Part shown: positions 1 to 19,047 of the stretch, one piece after another | How positions within the stretch are numbered: position 1 is the stretch's first letter | Layout: each line of letters starts with the position of its first letter | Assembly (NCBI RefSeq): GCF_035594125.1 | Contig: NC_087166.1 | Span: forward strand, 18,399,766 to 18,463,765 | Source of the DNA: Scylla paramamosain | Taxonomy: Eukaryota > Arthropoda > Malacostraca > Decapoda > Portunidae | Length of the DNA stretch: 64,000 nucleotides | Reading direction: 5' to 3' | Position numbers and translations under genes: made by a program | The notes under the pieces: generated by a model | What the model was told of the DNA's origin: nothing | The model's input: only the letters and a program-made list of their open reading frames with translations | Databases searched by the model: none

Positions 1-1440
1 TTTTTCTTTATTTCTGCTGGTGTCCTGTCCTCATCACCAACTGCATTAACTTCAGCTGTCACAATTGCCCACACCCTGTGCTAAGTGTGCTTGATTTCTG
101 TGGTTACAGGAGCACTCAGCGCTTCCAGCAGGACTACCTTTCTATCTTGTACTTCTCTGATAAGTACATAACACTCTTTGTCACTGAATTTGTTTTTTTT
201 TTTTTCTAAGTCTAGCTTACCATGGTATGCTTTTACTCGTGTCCACTAATGTTCACAAACACAATTGATAAATTTCGCTTATGTGATTGGCTGCATGTGA
301 CTGTAATGTCTGCATTTTATTGGCAGAGATGCTCTGACGTCATCAGATGCCGTGATATCTGTACTCCTAACACAACGCTCCCTTAAGAAAACGAGACACT
401 AAAGGGAGTTTTGAGTATCGACTTTTACTGATCGCTTTTAAGGTGATAGTAGCAGAAGGTCCTTTTCAAGGCGCGCTAAGGGAGAGTTTTGAGCATCCGG
501 CCCTTTATCCGTTAAAAGAGATCCATCCACGCGCTCTGTACAGTGTACCGTGCAGTGATCTTCGGCGTGCTGTGTGCGGAAGTGTATCGCGATATCAGCA
601 AGTTATCTCAGAGTTCAAACGTACTGTAACTCGGATTCATTGTTAACCAGCAGCATGACACCATACTCCTAATCCCAACATCATGCCACCCGTTATGGTT
701 TCTCTATTTGATTGTTTATCGCGCCAACGACAGGAAAATGTTTTTGTAAGGTAGCGTTATGTTAATAGGCTTGAGAGAAAATTTCAGTTAACAGACTTAT
801 TATTGTTACAATTGGAAAATTTTACCATTACGGGAAATAAAGTAATGTGATGTTTCTGAATATTTTTTTGAGAGAAGCGAGAGAGGCACTACTAGAGGGA
901 CGTAAGGAATGTTACTGCGTTATCTGCGTCGCTGGTTACTAAAGAAACGTCTGGAATATGACTTTTTATTTTTTTTATCAGTTAAACATTATCACAGCAT
1001 TTAATTTTTTTTGAGTTTGTTTAGAGTTTTTTACAGACACACAAAAACGAGACACACATTCCAATGAAAAACACCTAGAATCTCAATGTGGCTTTCCACC
1101 GCACTTAAGTTTCGCTTGACCAAGTCATGAACAGCGAGCGTCACTCTTCCCCGAAGCACACAGTTTTCTGCCTCCCATTACGCTTCCTCTGGAGGTGCCA
1201 CCGGCAAATGCACAGCGGACATAGCATCCATATTTGCTTTAGCACCACATGTTCAGGATGGTGTTTGCTATTGTGCTTAGTTGGGGATATTTCATCAGAC
1301 GGACAGCAGGGAAGTGTCGCAATCTAAATGAACAAAGGACAACTTCCTAGCTATCACTGTTTACCCATGATCACACTGCAGCAACAGTGGTAACATAAGC
1401 TAAAGCTGTATTACACTGGGAGGATTTTCCCACTGAACAC
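1..1440. other. Unassigned unique sequence 3' of the IR gene
   Basis: No gene is recognised here. The region lies beyond the last exon of the minus-strand IR gene. Positions 443-646 are open on the plus strand (67 codons) but start with GTG and resemble nothing I know. Near-direct repeats sharing GGGAG and TTTTGAG occur at 401-420 and 478-498. Poly-T and poly-A runs are scattered through it. A promoter-like cluster at 280-440 is listed separately. Confidence 0.5.
280..440 (+). promoter_or_regulatory. Candidate promoter-like cluster (CRE and inverted CCAAT boxes)
   Basis: The stretch contains a perfect cAMP-response-element palindrome TGACGTCA at 335-342, and ATTGG (inverted CCAAT) at 286-290 and 319-323. 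In animal promoters such sites often lie within about 150 bp of a start site. No TATA box and no recognisable downstream gene were found, so the role is only inferred and orientation is uncertain. Confidence 0.22.
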
Positions 1441-1450
1441 ACTCTGTTTT

Positions 1451-1542
1451 GTGGTTGTTGCTGTTGTTGCTGTAGAAGCAGCAGTAACAGTAGTATCATC
1501 ACCAGCAGCAGCAGCAGCAGCAAGAGCAGTAGTAGTAGTAGC

Positions 1543-1607
<65 letters not shown>

Positions 1608-1673
1608 CAGCAGCAGCAGCAGCAACTAGTAGTACTAGTAGTAGTAGTAGTAGTAGAAGTAGTAGTAGTAGTT
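1451..1673. repeat. AGC/AGT trinucleotide microsatellite
   Basis: Interspersed GTT, AGC and AGT units run for about 220 bp, with the purest AGT block around 1527-1606 and an AGC block to about 1623. The mixture looks like AGC units converting to AGT by C-to-T change. Long open frames arise on both strands (poly-V, poly-S, poly-L, poly-T) but are artefacts of the repeat. Confidence 0.95.
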
Positions 1674-1810
<137 letters not shown>

Positions 1811-1882
1811 GAGTCGTCTACAATATGTACAGGGAGCCTACATGTGTGTGATAAGTTTGTAGTCAATCTTTTCGTTTGTTAT
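1811..1882. repeat. 72-bp microsatellite-linked repeat, copy 1
   Basis: Seventy-two bases starting GAGTCGTCTACAATATG and ending CGTTTGTTAT follow a GT array. They are identical base for base to 3558-3629, which also follows a GT array preceded by TTCTTC. The flanks beyond base 72 differ. It may be a fragment of an unknown interspersed repeat that spreads together with its GT tract. Confidence 0.85.
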
Positions 1883-1981
1883 GGAATTATGAAATAGTTC
1901 AAATCAAAATGATAAAGTCGTTTATATTAATGGCCGTTTTTCCTGAAAGATGAAATGACAAAAAGTTATTACAATTAAAAC

Positions 1982-2112
<131 letters not shown>

Positions 2113-2210
2113 CTATTTCCCATTGACATACATCACAGCTCACGAAGCAGTATGAGTATAATCATACAAAACGAGTATATACATCGGTTTTATCTACACA
2201 GTTGCACATG

Positions 2211-2345
2211 TCAGCCAGTCTTTTTTGTGTAGTAGATTTGTTCCACCACCAGAATGAGGAGGGAGGCAGAGCATCCAACGAACAGTAAGTAAAAGGCGCC
2301 TTGTAAATGTTCGAGACCGAGCGTTGTTGGGATCTCATTATTTTC
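2211..2345 (-). CDS. Ionotropic receptor, terminal exon (TM4 and C-terminus)
   Basis: Minus-strand exon beginning after a T-rich tract ending TTTTCAG and finishing with TGA (plus-strand 2211-2213); 45 codons including the stop. It reads ENNEIPTTLGLEHLQGAFYL, then about 18 hydrophobic residues ending LLILVVEQIYY, then a short basic tail. The pattern LGLEHLQGAFYLL before a hydrophobic helix is the TM4 signature of arthropod IRs. It continues in phase 0 from the exon at 15021-15186, although the intron is 12.7 kb. No clear AATAAA was seen just downstream before the AT array at 1983-2112. Confidence 0.85.
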   Translation of the reverse strand, partial: ENNEIPTTLGLEHLQGAFYLLFVGCSASLLILVVEQIYYTKKTG

Positions 2346-2549
2346 CTGAAAAAAAAAAAAAAATGAAATCAATATCATTTTTCATGTGTTCAAGTACTTA
2401 CCACTTGGAGCTTCCGAAATCCACAATATAAACAATCACATATCGAGTACTAAGTGTTTCTTACTTCCTTCTAGTATTAGCATTATTATTATTACTGCGA
2501 CTGATAAGCCATAAACATACATATTTAATTTTAAACCAACTATGTACGT

Positions 2550-3557
<1,008 letters not shown>

Positions 3558-3560
<3 letters not shown>

Positions 3561-3629
3561 TCGTCTACAATATGTACAGGGAGCCTACATGTGTGTGATA
3601 AGTTTGTAGTCAATCTTTTCGTTTGTTAT
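3558..3629. repeat. 72-bp microsatellite-linked repeat, copy 2
   Basis: Identical over all 72 bases to 1811-1882. Here the 3' neighbour is an AT array starting at 3633, whereas in copy 1 it is unique sequence. Confidence 0.85.
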
Positions 3630-3630
3630 A

Positions 3631-3875
<245 letters not shown>

Positions 3876-3993
3876 AATGGACGTGGCAGCCGGCTCTTGT
3901 ATATCTCTGTGCAGCAACCAACATTATATTTAATATACGGCAATCTTACTGTCGTGTTTCCTTTACTCCTACAACACTTGGACAAGTACAAGT

Positions 3994-5477
<1,484 letters not shown>

Positions 5478-5966
5478 TTATAAAGAAAGGTCGTCACTTT
5501 GGCGGTATTCCAGTAGTACATGCTGTTCATCCTGCATTTCTCCTCCACCACATGTACAAAGCCTTCGATCTGGCGAAGTTATGCTCCACCTTCCTGTTTC
5601 CACCCTTAGGTCGTGAAACATGAGACGGTTAGTAAATGACCTCCGAGCATAATGTGTTATGCACAAATCCGTGTTGCTATAAACAGAATATATTGTATGG
5701 AAAGGATTTAATGCTGATCTATATATTACACTTTTAATAGCAGTCCCAGGGTTATTAAAAATATCCTATTTTAATTTATTTTGTGAATTAATGCTTCCGT
5801 CAAAGTCTTTGGTAAGAAATCTAAAACCACGAGTATTACTTTTCTTACTGAGGACACAAACATAATGCAATGGTTCATTCATGTCTACATTCTTCAGTTT
5901 CATTACTAAAAATGCATATCTCATTTTGGCTATAACAGGCTGCACTGGCGGTATCTCTGGCTCCAC
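5478..5966 (-). mobile_element. Non-LTR retroelement ORF2 C-terminal fragment
   Basis: A minus-strand frame of 163 codons is open apart from one in-frame TAG at about 5763-5765. The end reads RRSFTNRLMFHDLRVETGRW, followed by RRLCTCGGG and QDEQHVLLEY. This resembles the C-terminal zinc-binding tail of many non-LTR polymerases, where C-x-C precedes E-x-H-x-L-x-x-C. The last cysteine is replaced by tyrosine here. No endonuclease or catalytic RT motif is present, so this is a 5'-truncated remnant. The clade cannot be assigned from this piece. Confidence 0.6.
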
Positions 5967-6088
5967 CTAACATAGGTTGGTACTGATATATTTTCTAACT
6001 CCCAATAAACACTTTAATGTAACTGATTGTATTTACTATGTGTGTTTTGGATTAAAGTCTCGGCTATGTATAACAACGATGACGAAAC

Positions 6089-10274
<4,186 letters not shown>

Positions 10275-11041
10275 TTGGGATTATTTAATAAAGTGTTCTT
10301 ATTAGCCAGTATTGCATATATGCTAGTGGCAGTAAGCCCCTGCCGATTAAATAGGATAAACGAAAGTTACTAGATTGACTGAATGTTTTGTGCCGATTAG
10401 GCTTTTAGTGCCATTGCCCGTCCCTGCATCTGTTGTAATTGTGTGGTGTTGGGGAGCCGACTGTTTTTTCCTCATTTTTTTGGCCTTCATCTGTTGTCTT
10501 GTATATGAGTCATCGTCGTTTTATTCCGTTAAATATTACTTGGATTCTAAGCTTTGCAGGGTACTTTGGAGAGAAAGGATATAGAGATTCTCTGTTGAGC
10601 AGTGGTTGTTTCCTTCCTCCCTGGGTTTTTTCTTTGTACTGGTCGTAGTTGTTCGTCCCCTGGGAAATTGTAAATATACCGCTTGCTGAGAGAAGGATAT
10701 AATAATCTGTAGGCGTTGGATGCCCCATCTTTTGAGGGAGGTAGCACACAGATTATTATAAAGCTCATATGTGTGTTTTTGTTATCTTAGCTGTGTCCCT
10801 CCTAGAACTTGGTTTGCAACATTTTCTCAGTAAACTGATGTTATTTAGCAGACATGATACTCCCTTCCATGTCGGTGAATGAAGCAGATTGGCGACCTCA
10901 TTTGTTTATTCGTTACAAGAGACCAGAAGGACCTTGTATACATATATTTGAACCCAGCATTGATCTACGTAAGAGGTAGCTTAGGGAAGCTAACCCGAGT
11001 TAATAGCAGCTGTGAGAGGGGGTTGAATCCGTGTTGTAACA
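10275..11041 (+). mobile_element. Family D Ty3/gypsy-type LTR region, copy D1
   Basis: The stretch is collinear with 54735-56106. Shared landmarks include GTGGCAG...CCCTGCCG (10334 and 54770), a block around AGAGGATATA and AATCTCTGTTG, AGACCAGAAGGAC, and an end GTGTTGTAACAA at 11031-11041. The matching copy on the minus strand has a clean LTR ending GTAACA followed by TGGCGGCCTCG, and here GTAACA is followed by TTAGCAGCCTCGCC. This supports 11041 as the LTR end and the next bases as a mutated primer-binding site. The left border is uncertain. Confidence 0.55.
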
Positions 11042-11483
11042 AAATTAGCAGCCTCGCCAGCACTGCTGGAAGCTTCGTAGCCACGTGGGGAGACAGATGC
11101 TTGTCGTTTGCTTGTTTATCCTTTGTGTGTCCGTATTCAGCTAACGCCATAAAAAAAGAAGGCCAGTAGCAGGAGTGGCCCCGCGACCTGAGTCCCCTAT
11201 TTCTACCGGAAGTGGCGGCATATATTTGGCCCAGTTTGGTGTGAGGACACATAATCTAACCAATATGCTTTGTTCACGAACATTAGAGGCACAAGCCCCA
11301 TCACTCACGGCAGAGCTTGGCGGGCCTTGGATTTTATCCCCATTAGGTGGCGGTGTCCCTAGGTGGCGGGGTGTTTAACATTGTTTTGGTGACTCGATAA
11401 ACACTGCTGGACACCTGACTCTCCTAGACAGTGGCCTAACCTTCATGTGTTACTGCTAATCGCTCGAATCTCTCACTCAGTCC

Positions 11484-11486
<3 letters not shown>
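11042..11486 (+). mobile_element. Family D leader and start of gag, copy D1
   Basis: The leader shares GGGGAGACAG and TTTGTGTGTCCG with the other copies. The gag start seen at 56213 and 29418 is mutated here (ATA instead of ATG near 11147). A short gag N-terminal stretch (GSGGIYLAQFGVRT) follows, then homology fades before the CT array. Capsid and protease are missing in this copy. Confidence 0.5.

Positions 11487-11565
<79 letters not shown>
11487..11565. repeat. CT dinucleotide array
   Basis: About 79 bp of CT lying where gag and protease of the gypsy element would be expected. Confidence 0.97.
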
Positions 11566-11566
<1 letters not shown>

Positions 11567-11599
11567 ACCGTTTAGGGCATTAATGCAAGCGAGGTCACT

Positions 11600-12620
11600 C
11601 CTTTTCCCATGTCTCAGGTGAGCGGTGTGACCTATTCATTGACGTTGCCATTAATTGTTGCAATGGAAGTGTTGCTACTGTAATTAAGTGCTGTCACACT
11701 TGTCAAGTGGTGGGAAAGCTGAATCAAAGACTGTCGGTGGCTCCACTCCACCCCATTCTGGCTGTTGCCCCTCCCTTCACCAGGGTCCTCATTGATATCT
11801 TGGGTCCCCTCCCACCTTTTAGGGCAGGCTGTTAATATGTGTTGATAGTGATGGATGTCACGACGCGATATCCTGAAGCCATACCTTTCAGGAGCACCGC
11901 TTCCAAGGTGGTGCTTAAGGCCTTGTTAAGCTTATTTACCCATTTTGGAATGCATTCCGATGTAAAGTTAGACATGGAACCAATTTCACCTCGAAGTTGC
12001 TTGCTCAGACAATGACTGAGTGAGGGATTAGACATGTTCTCTCTCGTGTTTACCACCCTCAGTTACAAGGAACCTTAGAGAGGAATCGCCAGACCTTGAA
12101 AACTATGTTGAGGGGCTTTTGATTAGACCATGAGAAGGATTGGGATGGGGCGATCTAGTATGTGATTTTTGCTATGCGAGAGGCACCAAGTGAGTCGTTG
12201 GGGTTCTCACCAAATCAACTCGTCTTTGGACACCGTGTGAGTGATCCCTAAGAGGTGTTTTGGAACGCCTGATGTCGGGCCTACCGGAATCATTGTTGGG
12301 GATACGCACTCGGGAGCGTCTGCTAAGAACCCTCAAGGTGGCAGAGTCACATCTGGGCCAGGTTCAAAGGAACATGAATGCGTACTATGACCGGAAGGCC
12401 AAGTACCGGAGCTTCGCTCCTGGAGATGAGGTGCTGATGTTACTCCCGGTATAAAGACAGCCACTGGATGCACGGAACAGCGGTCCCTATGTAGTGGAGA
12501 GGCGATTGAGGAATTGGATTATATGGTTGGTACTTCTGATCGGCGGAAGCGAACTCAGTTCTCCCTATTAACATGTTGAAGCCTTACTTTCGTAAGAATA
12601 GCTAGCCAATCCCTTTAATT
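11600..12620 (+). mobile_element. Family D integrase domain, copy D1
   Basis: Frame-shifted but readable integrase: end of the H2C2 zinc finger (KCCHTCQVVGK, about 11690-11720), core with LIDILGPLPP (about 11790, first catalytic Asp), VTTRYPEAIPFRSTASKVVL (about 11857-11915), KEP-type third-acid region near 12070, ending in DPYEVFWNA-like linker, then an intact 64-codon C-terminal stretch 12260-12454 with YYDRKAKYRSFAPGDEVLML (GPY/F-type tail follows as NSGPYVVERRL and HVEALL). It lies upstream, not downstream, of the RT of the same element. Dead through stops and frameshifts. Confidence 0.82.
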
Positions 12621-12679
12621 TCTGCCGTGGAAGAGGCACTTTTAGTTTTATTTCTGGGGAATGATGGAGAATGACGGCC

Positions 12680-13587
12680 AGTGATGCTGTATACCAGTGC
12701 CAGTTCATGCCTTATGAACTCCAGAATGTCCCGGCCAACTTTCCAGCTATTGATGGAGAGAGTAATAAAAGCCGCCTCAATGCGTTGTCTATATTGATAA
12801 TGTGGGGATCATCACAATAGTTGGCATAACCACCTCAATAATGTTGAGGTTCTGTTTCCACGACTCTAGGAGGCTGACTTAGTAGTCAACCTTGATAAGT
12901 GTGATTTCGTTAATTCCTGAGTCCAATACTTGGGGTATGTGGTGGGTGAAGCTTATATGACCCCTCCCAAGGCCAAAGCGGAGGCGATCAAGCGGTCCGT
13001 CCTCCCGCCCCGACCTATCGCCAAACTTTCTAGTAATTGGATACTACCACTGATTTTATTCGGGGCTTTCTACCTAACTGGCCCCCTGACAGACCTCTTG
13101 TAGAAAGGGCGTTTCTGGAATTGGACAGGCGAGTGTGAGCAGTCCTTTTTGAAAGTAAAATCTATCCTGTGCAGCCTCCCCGTGCTAAGGGCGCCTAATT
13201 TTTCAAGACCCTTTAATTTGGCTGTCGATGCCAGCCAAGTGGGGATGGACACTGTATTGATGCAGCCAGGTGATGATGAAATAAATCATGCTTTGCTATT
13301 TCTATAGGAAATTCACCCCTGCCCAGAAGAGTTACTCAGTTATTGAACAAGAACTCATCGCTATAATTTTGGCAGTGCAACATTTTGAAGTTTATGTGCC
13401 AGCCTATGACCCCAAAGTAACCATTTCCTCAGACCACAGTCCCCTGCAATTGCTAAACCGTTTTAACATTAAGAATGTGAGACTCACTCGGTGGAGTCTA
13501 TTAATACATGAATATAATTTCGACGTCAGGCAAATTAAAGGGGTTGACAGTGTCATTGCAAATTGCATGACATGGGCCGTAACTTAA
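12680..13587 (+). mobile_element. Family D reverse transcriptase and RNase H, copy D1
   Basis: The RT begins within the palm: QFMPYELQNVPANF (family form MPFGLQNAPATF), then a catalytic box read as YIDN (normally YIDD) near 12785, then VVNLDKCDF (about 12880-12905) and QYLGYVV. RNase H follows with LAVDASQVGMDTVLMQ (about 13217-13265), RKFTPAQKSYSVIEQELIAI and DHSPLQLLNRFN. It ends NCMTWAV, matching the usual ADALSR end. Positions 13288-13587 are open for 99 codons; the rest is broken. A purine-rich tract and a TGTTATG start follow at once, so RT/RNase H is the last domain of the element. Confidence 0.82.
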
Positions 13588-13642
13588 ATATTGTCACCTT
13601 CATACCAAAATTTAGCAAGACGTAAGTCTTACATTTTTTTTT

Positions 13643-13690
13643 GGGGGGGGAGGTTAGGAGAGAGGGCGTGTTATGAGCTGTGCTAATAGT
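13643..13690 (+). mobile_element. Polypurine tract and start of 3' LTR, copy D1
   Basis: A G-rich polypurine run at 13643-13666 is followed by TGTTATGAGC at 13669, the usual TG start of a gypsy LTR. The rest of the LTR towards 13880 is not defined, and no matching CATAACA end was found. Confidence 0.45.
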
Positions 13691-13976
13691 AAAAAGAAGA
13701 GCAGAGAGAAGAAGGGAGAGTGAGAGATGATAGAAAATGACTGAAGCACGATAAGTGCCTACCTGCCCTTGCCCAGTGACCAGCTTCTCTGCGTATTGAA
13801 ATACACTAACAGCGTTAACGTTGATGTCATAGGATAAGAGCGGTAATAGTACACTAACGGTTATTTACCTTTCCCTTCACACCCACACACACCGTCGCAC
13901 ACCCAACCACCCGTCAACACTCACCCACAGATACACATCCACCGACCCATACACACACACACGCACACACACACAT
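13691..13976. repeat. Possible LTR remnant with imperfect AC repeat
   Basis: No gene. An imperfect AC-rich tract with CCACCC interruptions occupies about 13880-13976 and ends at the 5' break of family A copy 2. Confidence 0.6.
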
Positions 13977-14829
13977 GCAGGGGAGCCACATAACGCCTGA
14001 CTTCTGATCTTTCTAAAATTTCTGATTGGGGCGGAGCAAACTTGGTATTGTTCAGTGCCTCAAAAATTCAATTCCTCCATCTATCAATTCGACACAACCT
14101 TCCAGACAACTCTCCCCTCTTCTTCAATGACACTTAACTGTCTCCCTCTTCTACACTGAACATCCCTAGTCTGTCCTTTACTTATAATCTAAACCGGAAA
14201 CTTCACATCTTATCTTCAGCTAAAACAGCTTTTATGAAGTTAGGTATTCTGAGACGTCTCCGACAGTTTTTCTCACGTCCCCCTCACACCAGCTGCTAAC
14301 TGTACAAGGGCCTTATCCGTTCATGTAAGGAGTATGCTTCACATGTCTGGGAGGGTTCTACTCATACCGCTCTTCTAGACAAGATGGAATCAAAACCTTT
14401 TCGTCTCATCAACTCCTCTCCTCTAACTTACTTCAGCCTCTCTTCATCTTCAGCCTCTCTCATCGCCGCAATGTTGCATCTCTATCTATCTTCTACGTTA
14501 TTTTCATGCCAACTGCTCTTCTTATCTTGCTAACTGCATGACTCCCCTCCTCCCGCGGCCTCGCTGCACAAGACTTTCCTCTTTTTTTTTTTTCATCCCT
14601 ATTCTTTCCGCCTCTCTAATGCAAGAGTTAACCAGTATTCTTAATCATTCATCCCTTTCTCTGGTAAACTCTGGAGCTCCCTGCCTGCTTCTGTATTTCC
14701 ACCTTTCTATGAATCGAATTCCTTTAAGAGGGAGGTTTCAAGACCTATTTTTTTTCATTTTTTGACTACCGCTTTGGACTCTTTTCTGGGACTGGCATCT
14801 CTGTGGGATTTTTTTTCCTTGGACCTCAT

Positions 14830-14830
<1 letters not shown>
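13977..14830 (+). mobile_element. Family A retrotransposon, copy 2 (5'-truncated)
   Basis: Begins inside the RT thumb (GCAGGGGAGCCACATAACGC) and continues through the C-terminal domain and the 3' UTR (GGACTGGCATCTCTGTGGG). It is the usual product of incomplete reverse transcription. Stops and small indels throughout. It ends near 14830 in an AC array instead of poly-A. Confidence 0.82.
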
Positions 14831-15012
<182 letters not shown>

Positions 15013-15020
15013 ACAGTTAC

Positions 15021-15186
15021 TTGTATGGCGAGATTATCATGCTGATCACTGAGTGTCTCCCTGGTTGCCTTTCTGTTTCCCTTGATGCGTTGCTTGATCA
15101 CATCCTTTAACCAGTAACCTATAATACCAGCTTCATCAAGGCGTTGCATGAGCAGACGAAACTGGCGAATAAACGGAGCACCTGAC
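15021..15186 (-). CDS. Ionotropic receptor exon, second half of the S2 lobe
   Basis: A 166-bp minus-strand exon with acceptor TTCTTCCAG at 15187-15188 and donor GTAACTGTG at 15019-15020. One base completes a codon with the preceding exon (31004-31182), and 55 codons follow. It reads [20 protein letters not shown], then [20 protein letters not shown], then a polar linker. This matches the last helices of the ligand-binding core before TM4, where EAG-I-I-G-W is common in arthropod IRs. A GT microsatellite starts beside the donor. No stop codon interrupts it. Confidence 0.87.
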
Positions 15187-15188
15187 CT

Positions 15189-15885
15189 GGAAGAATTAAA
15201 AAATATATATATATATGGTTACATTTTTTGGCTTAAGATATAAATCAGGTGGCGGTGGAATTACTCTTATGGAAAACATGAAAATTTGCAGGGGCCAAAT
15301 GAAGTCTCAAGGTGGATTAATATACTAATATAAGAGAAACAACTTACATTCGTGTTCTGTAAATCTATAGTAGAAGAGAGAACGTAATATTCTATGGATC
15401 GTAGCTGTACACTTTACAAGACTGGCTATCCTGAATATGGGTGACACTAATGAACACTACTTATGTTTCACTTTGATTTTATAATTCATTTATCAAGCAG
15501 AAACTAATGTGCTCAGCCATTGCCTCAAATAATCAACGATTCGTAAAAAAAAAAAAAAAAAAAAAAAAGACGCCTCAGGAGGAGGCAGAAAATGGAAGGT
15601 GCTCATTTAAGGGCGACATGAAGAATCTAAATGCAAGTCTGACTTTCCAAAAGCATGAAATGATACAAGATGAAATTATTTATGCATATCAACATATAAT
15701 AAGAAAAAAAAAAGTATCAGGTGAACAGCTACCTTTTATCCCTTTTACTGATAAATCAGTAAATCTGTCTGTTTTCCCTCCTTACGACGTGAAATATTTA
15801 GAGGAAGAAATATTAGTAATCCGATGGTAAGTTAGGATACCCATTTGACATATTCTTATTGTACTATTTAAGGACCGTCCCCCCC

Positions 15886-15887
<2 letters not shown>
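15189..15887. other. IR intron, no recognised element
   Basis: Contains a 24-base A run at 15545-15568. Positions 15507-15830 are open for 107 codons but the lysine run comes from the A tract and the rest resembles nothing known. Confidence 0.45.

Positions 15888-15953
<66 letters not shown>
15888..15953. repeat. CT dinucleotide array
   Basis: About 66 bp of CT after a run of C. Confidence 0.97.
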
Positions 15954-15957
<4 letters not shown>

Positions 15958-16690
15958 ATTTCTGAGGTGAAGTGTGAAGTAAGAGCGAATATGTCAGCGC
16001 AGGACCTAACCACCAAACCATCGTCTTACCCATTAAGGAGACATATGAGAAGGAGTGGACAGTGTTATACGTGGGAATAGAATATGAAATTCTCTAAAAT
16101 GACTTCCCCTCGCCAAGAGGCACTACGTAGAAATGGAAACTTTCTTTTGTGTGTTTGAGCGAGTGACAAGGAAAAATAAGAATAGGACGTAGCAAAGGAC
16201 AGACGTAACTAAAGTGTCAGTGTGGTTGGGTTTAGTGGCAGTCAGATTAGGAATTTAAGAAGTATGGTTTGTGCCAGGGGGAGGAAGACTAAGGCGAGGA
16301 TGTGTTTGCTATTTGCAGGTGTAGGCAAGGTCTCACGTACGCTGGAGACATGGCTTGGGAACTAAGGACTCAAACCCATTTTTTTTTTTTTTTCGAGGCA
16401 TGGGAGGGAATGATCTTGGTAAGGTTAAGAACGAGTCATTATTTAAGAGGTTTACCAAGGCGATAAAGGAGGAATATCTGTTTTAAGTGGTGTTTTCCCA
16501 AAGAGAGGATTTGAGTCTGTCCAGGCCTTCCTCAGTGAATTACAGCCTTGTAACTCATTTTAAAAAGTAATGGGCGGACGGTCATCGACCTGTTCTACGA
16601 TACAGACACTAATAAGGTGCTTTCATTACGGCAGAATGTTAAGGTCATGGCTGGAATAATCCATCGAGGAGGTCGCTGCACTTCAGTGTA
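15954..16690. other. IR intron, no recognised gene
   Basis: Moderately GC-balanced unique sequence with short broken frames. It may be an old retroelement but no domain is visible. A T15 run lies at 16380-16393. Confidence 0.45.
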
Positions 16691-17319
<629 letters not shown>

Positions 17320-17517
17320 TCAAGGAAGGAACGTAAACTGTTAATGATATTAGTGCAGAGGCCACCGAACACTACAAAAGAAGGCTCCAATCCACTATGG
17401 CAGGATATACAGAAATAGGGCAGGCAGTATTATGTGTTGGGATACTATAATTTCAGAATCATATACAGAAACATGGACACGACGATATAAAGTGTGCGTT
17501 ATAGAGAATATAATTAT

Positions 17518-18130
17518 ACATACGCATGGAGGAGGACACCTGCTGACACAGATATTACACTGGCAGAATTGCTTTCTGCCTTCGACACAACTGTGACTTT
17601 CGTTCGTCTCACAACACTGAACACAGCCTACCTTCTAAAGACAGCTCTCTTCCTTTTTACACTGCACTGTATGTTTATTACACACCTACACCCTCCCCTA
17701 AAAATTCCATAGTTAAAAAAAAAAAATCGGGATTCCCATCTGAGAAGGGGACCGCAACTGTCTCCAAGTTGGACCCAAAGTGTCTTGACACTTTTCTATT
17801 TTAACTGACTTATGCTCTTTTAATTAAAACTTTTGGCTTGGGCAGAGCAAACTCAGTATTGTTCGATATATCAAAAACCCAATTTCTATATCGGTACTAG
17901 ATGTAATCTTCCAGATAAGTATTCCCTCTTCTTCAATGACACTCTATTAGTGTCTACACTGAACGTCCGCGGTCAGCCCTTTAATAAAAATCTGAACAGG
18001 AAACTTCACATATCATCTATGAGAGTGTGCGTTCTTAGTCGCTTATGTGTGGAGTGCACATTACATGTTTGTTATTCCACATCAATAAGATAAAACAAAA
18101 GCATTTCGTCGCATCAACTTTCTTCATCAT
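17518..18130 (+). mobile_element. Family A retrotransposon, copy 3 (internally deleted, highly diverged)
   Basis: Starts with a diverged family A 5' end (GGAGGACACCTGCTGAC) and 5' UTR (CAGCCTACCTTCTAAAGACA). It reaches the beginning of the ORF near 17760, then jumps to the RT thumb region (GGGCAGAGCAAACTCAGTATT) near 17838. Endonuclease and RT palm are therefore deleted. Homology fades after about 18130. Confidence 0.65.
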
Positions 18131-18194
18131 CTCTCTTCGGTTGAATAAGGTTGAATTACATGCTATTTTCGGCTATTTTCGCGCTGACTTTAAT

Positions 18195-18355
<161 letters not shown>

Positions 18356-18399
18356 ACGGTATATTTAGTTAGCAATCGTGAACCTGGAGATGTATGGTG

Positions 18400-18901
<502 letters not shown>

Positions 18902-19047
18902 AGGAGGAGATTGGGCACTTGCCGAAGCAATAATTACTTACAGTAAGGTCTAAAGCACTAGATCAGGGGGTGCTATGAACTTATCATTAAACCCAGTTGT
19001 GACCTCACTGAACGTTTCCTTTTGTGTCTCATAACACGAGGGGGCAG
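18902..19047 (+). mobile_element. Family A insertion, segment 1: sense 5' UTR
   Basis: About 146 bp of family A 5' UTR in sense orientation, from GGAGGAG and GCACTTGCCG to GGGGGCAGTCAT. It then switches abruptly to an inverted segment. It is the left end of one insertion inside the Penelope-like element. Confidence 0.82.

Noticed and set aside
12600..12700. Copia (Ty1-like) element, because integrase lies before RT
   Set aside because: The RT motifs (MPxxLQNxPAxF, YIDN box) and the integrase C-terminus are of Ty3/gypsy type, so a Gmr1-like gypsy element fits better.
15507..15830. A 107-codon gene with a polylysine stretch
   Set aside because: The lysines come from a poly-A run and the remainder has no similarity or composition that suggests a real protein.
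17716..17728. Short direct or tandem repeats as possible CRISPR-like arrays
   Set aside because: No set of regularly spaced repeats with unique spacers exists; the repeats are microsatellites of a eukaryotic genome.
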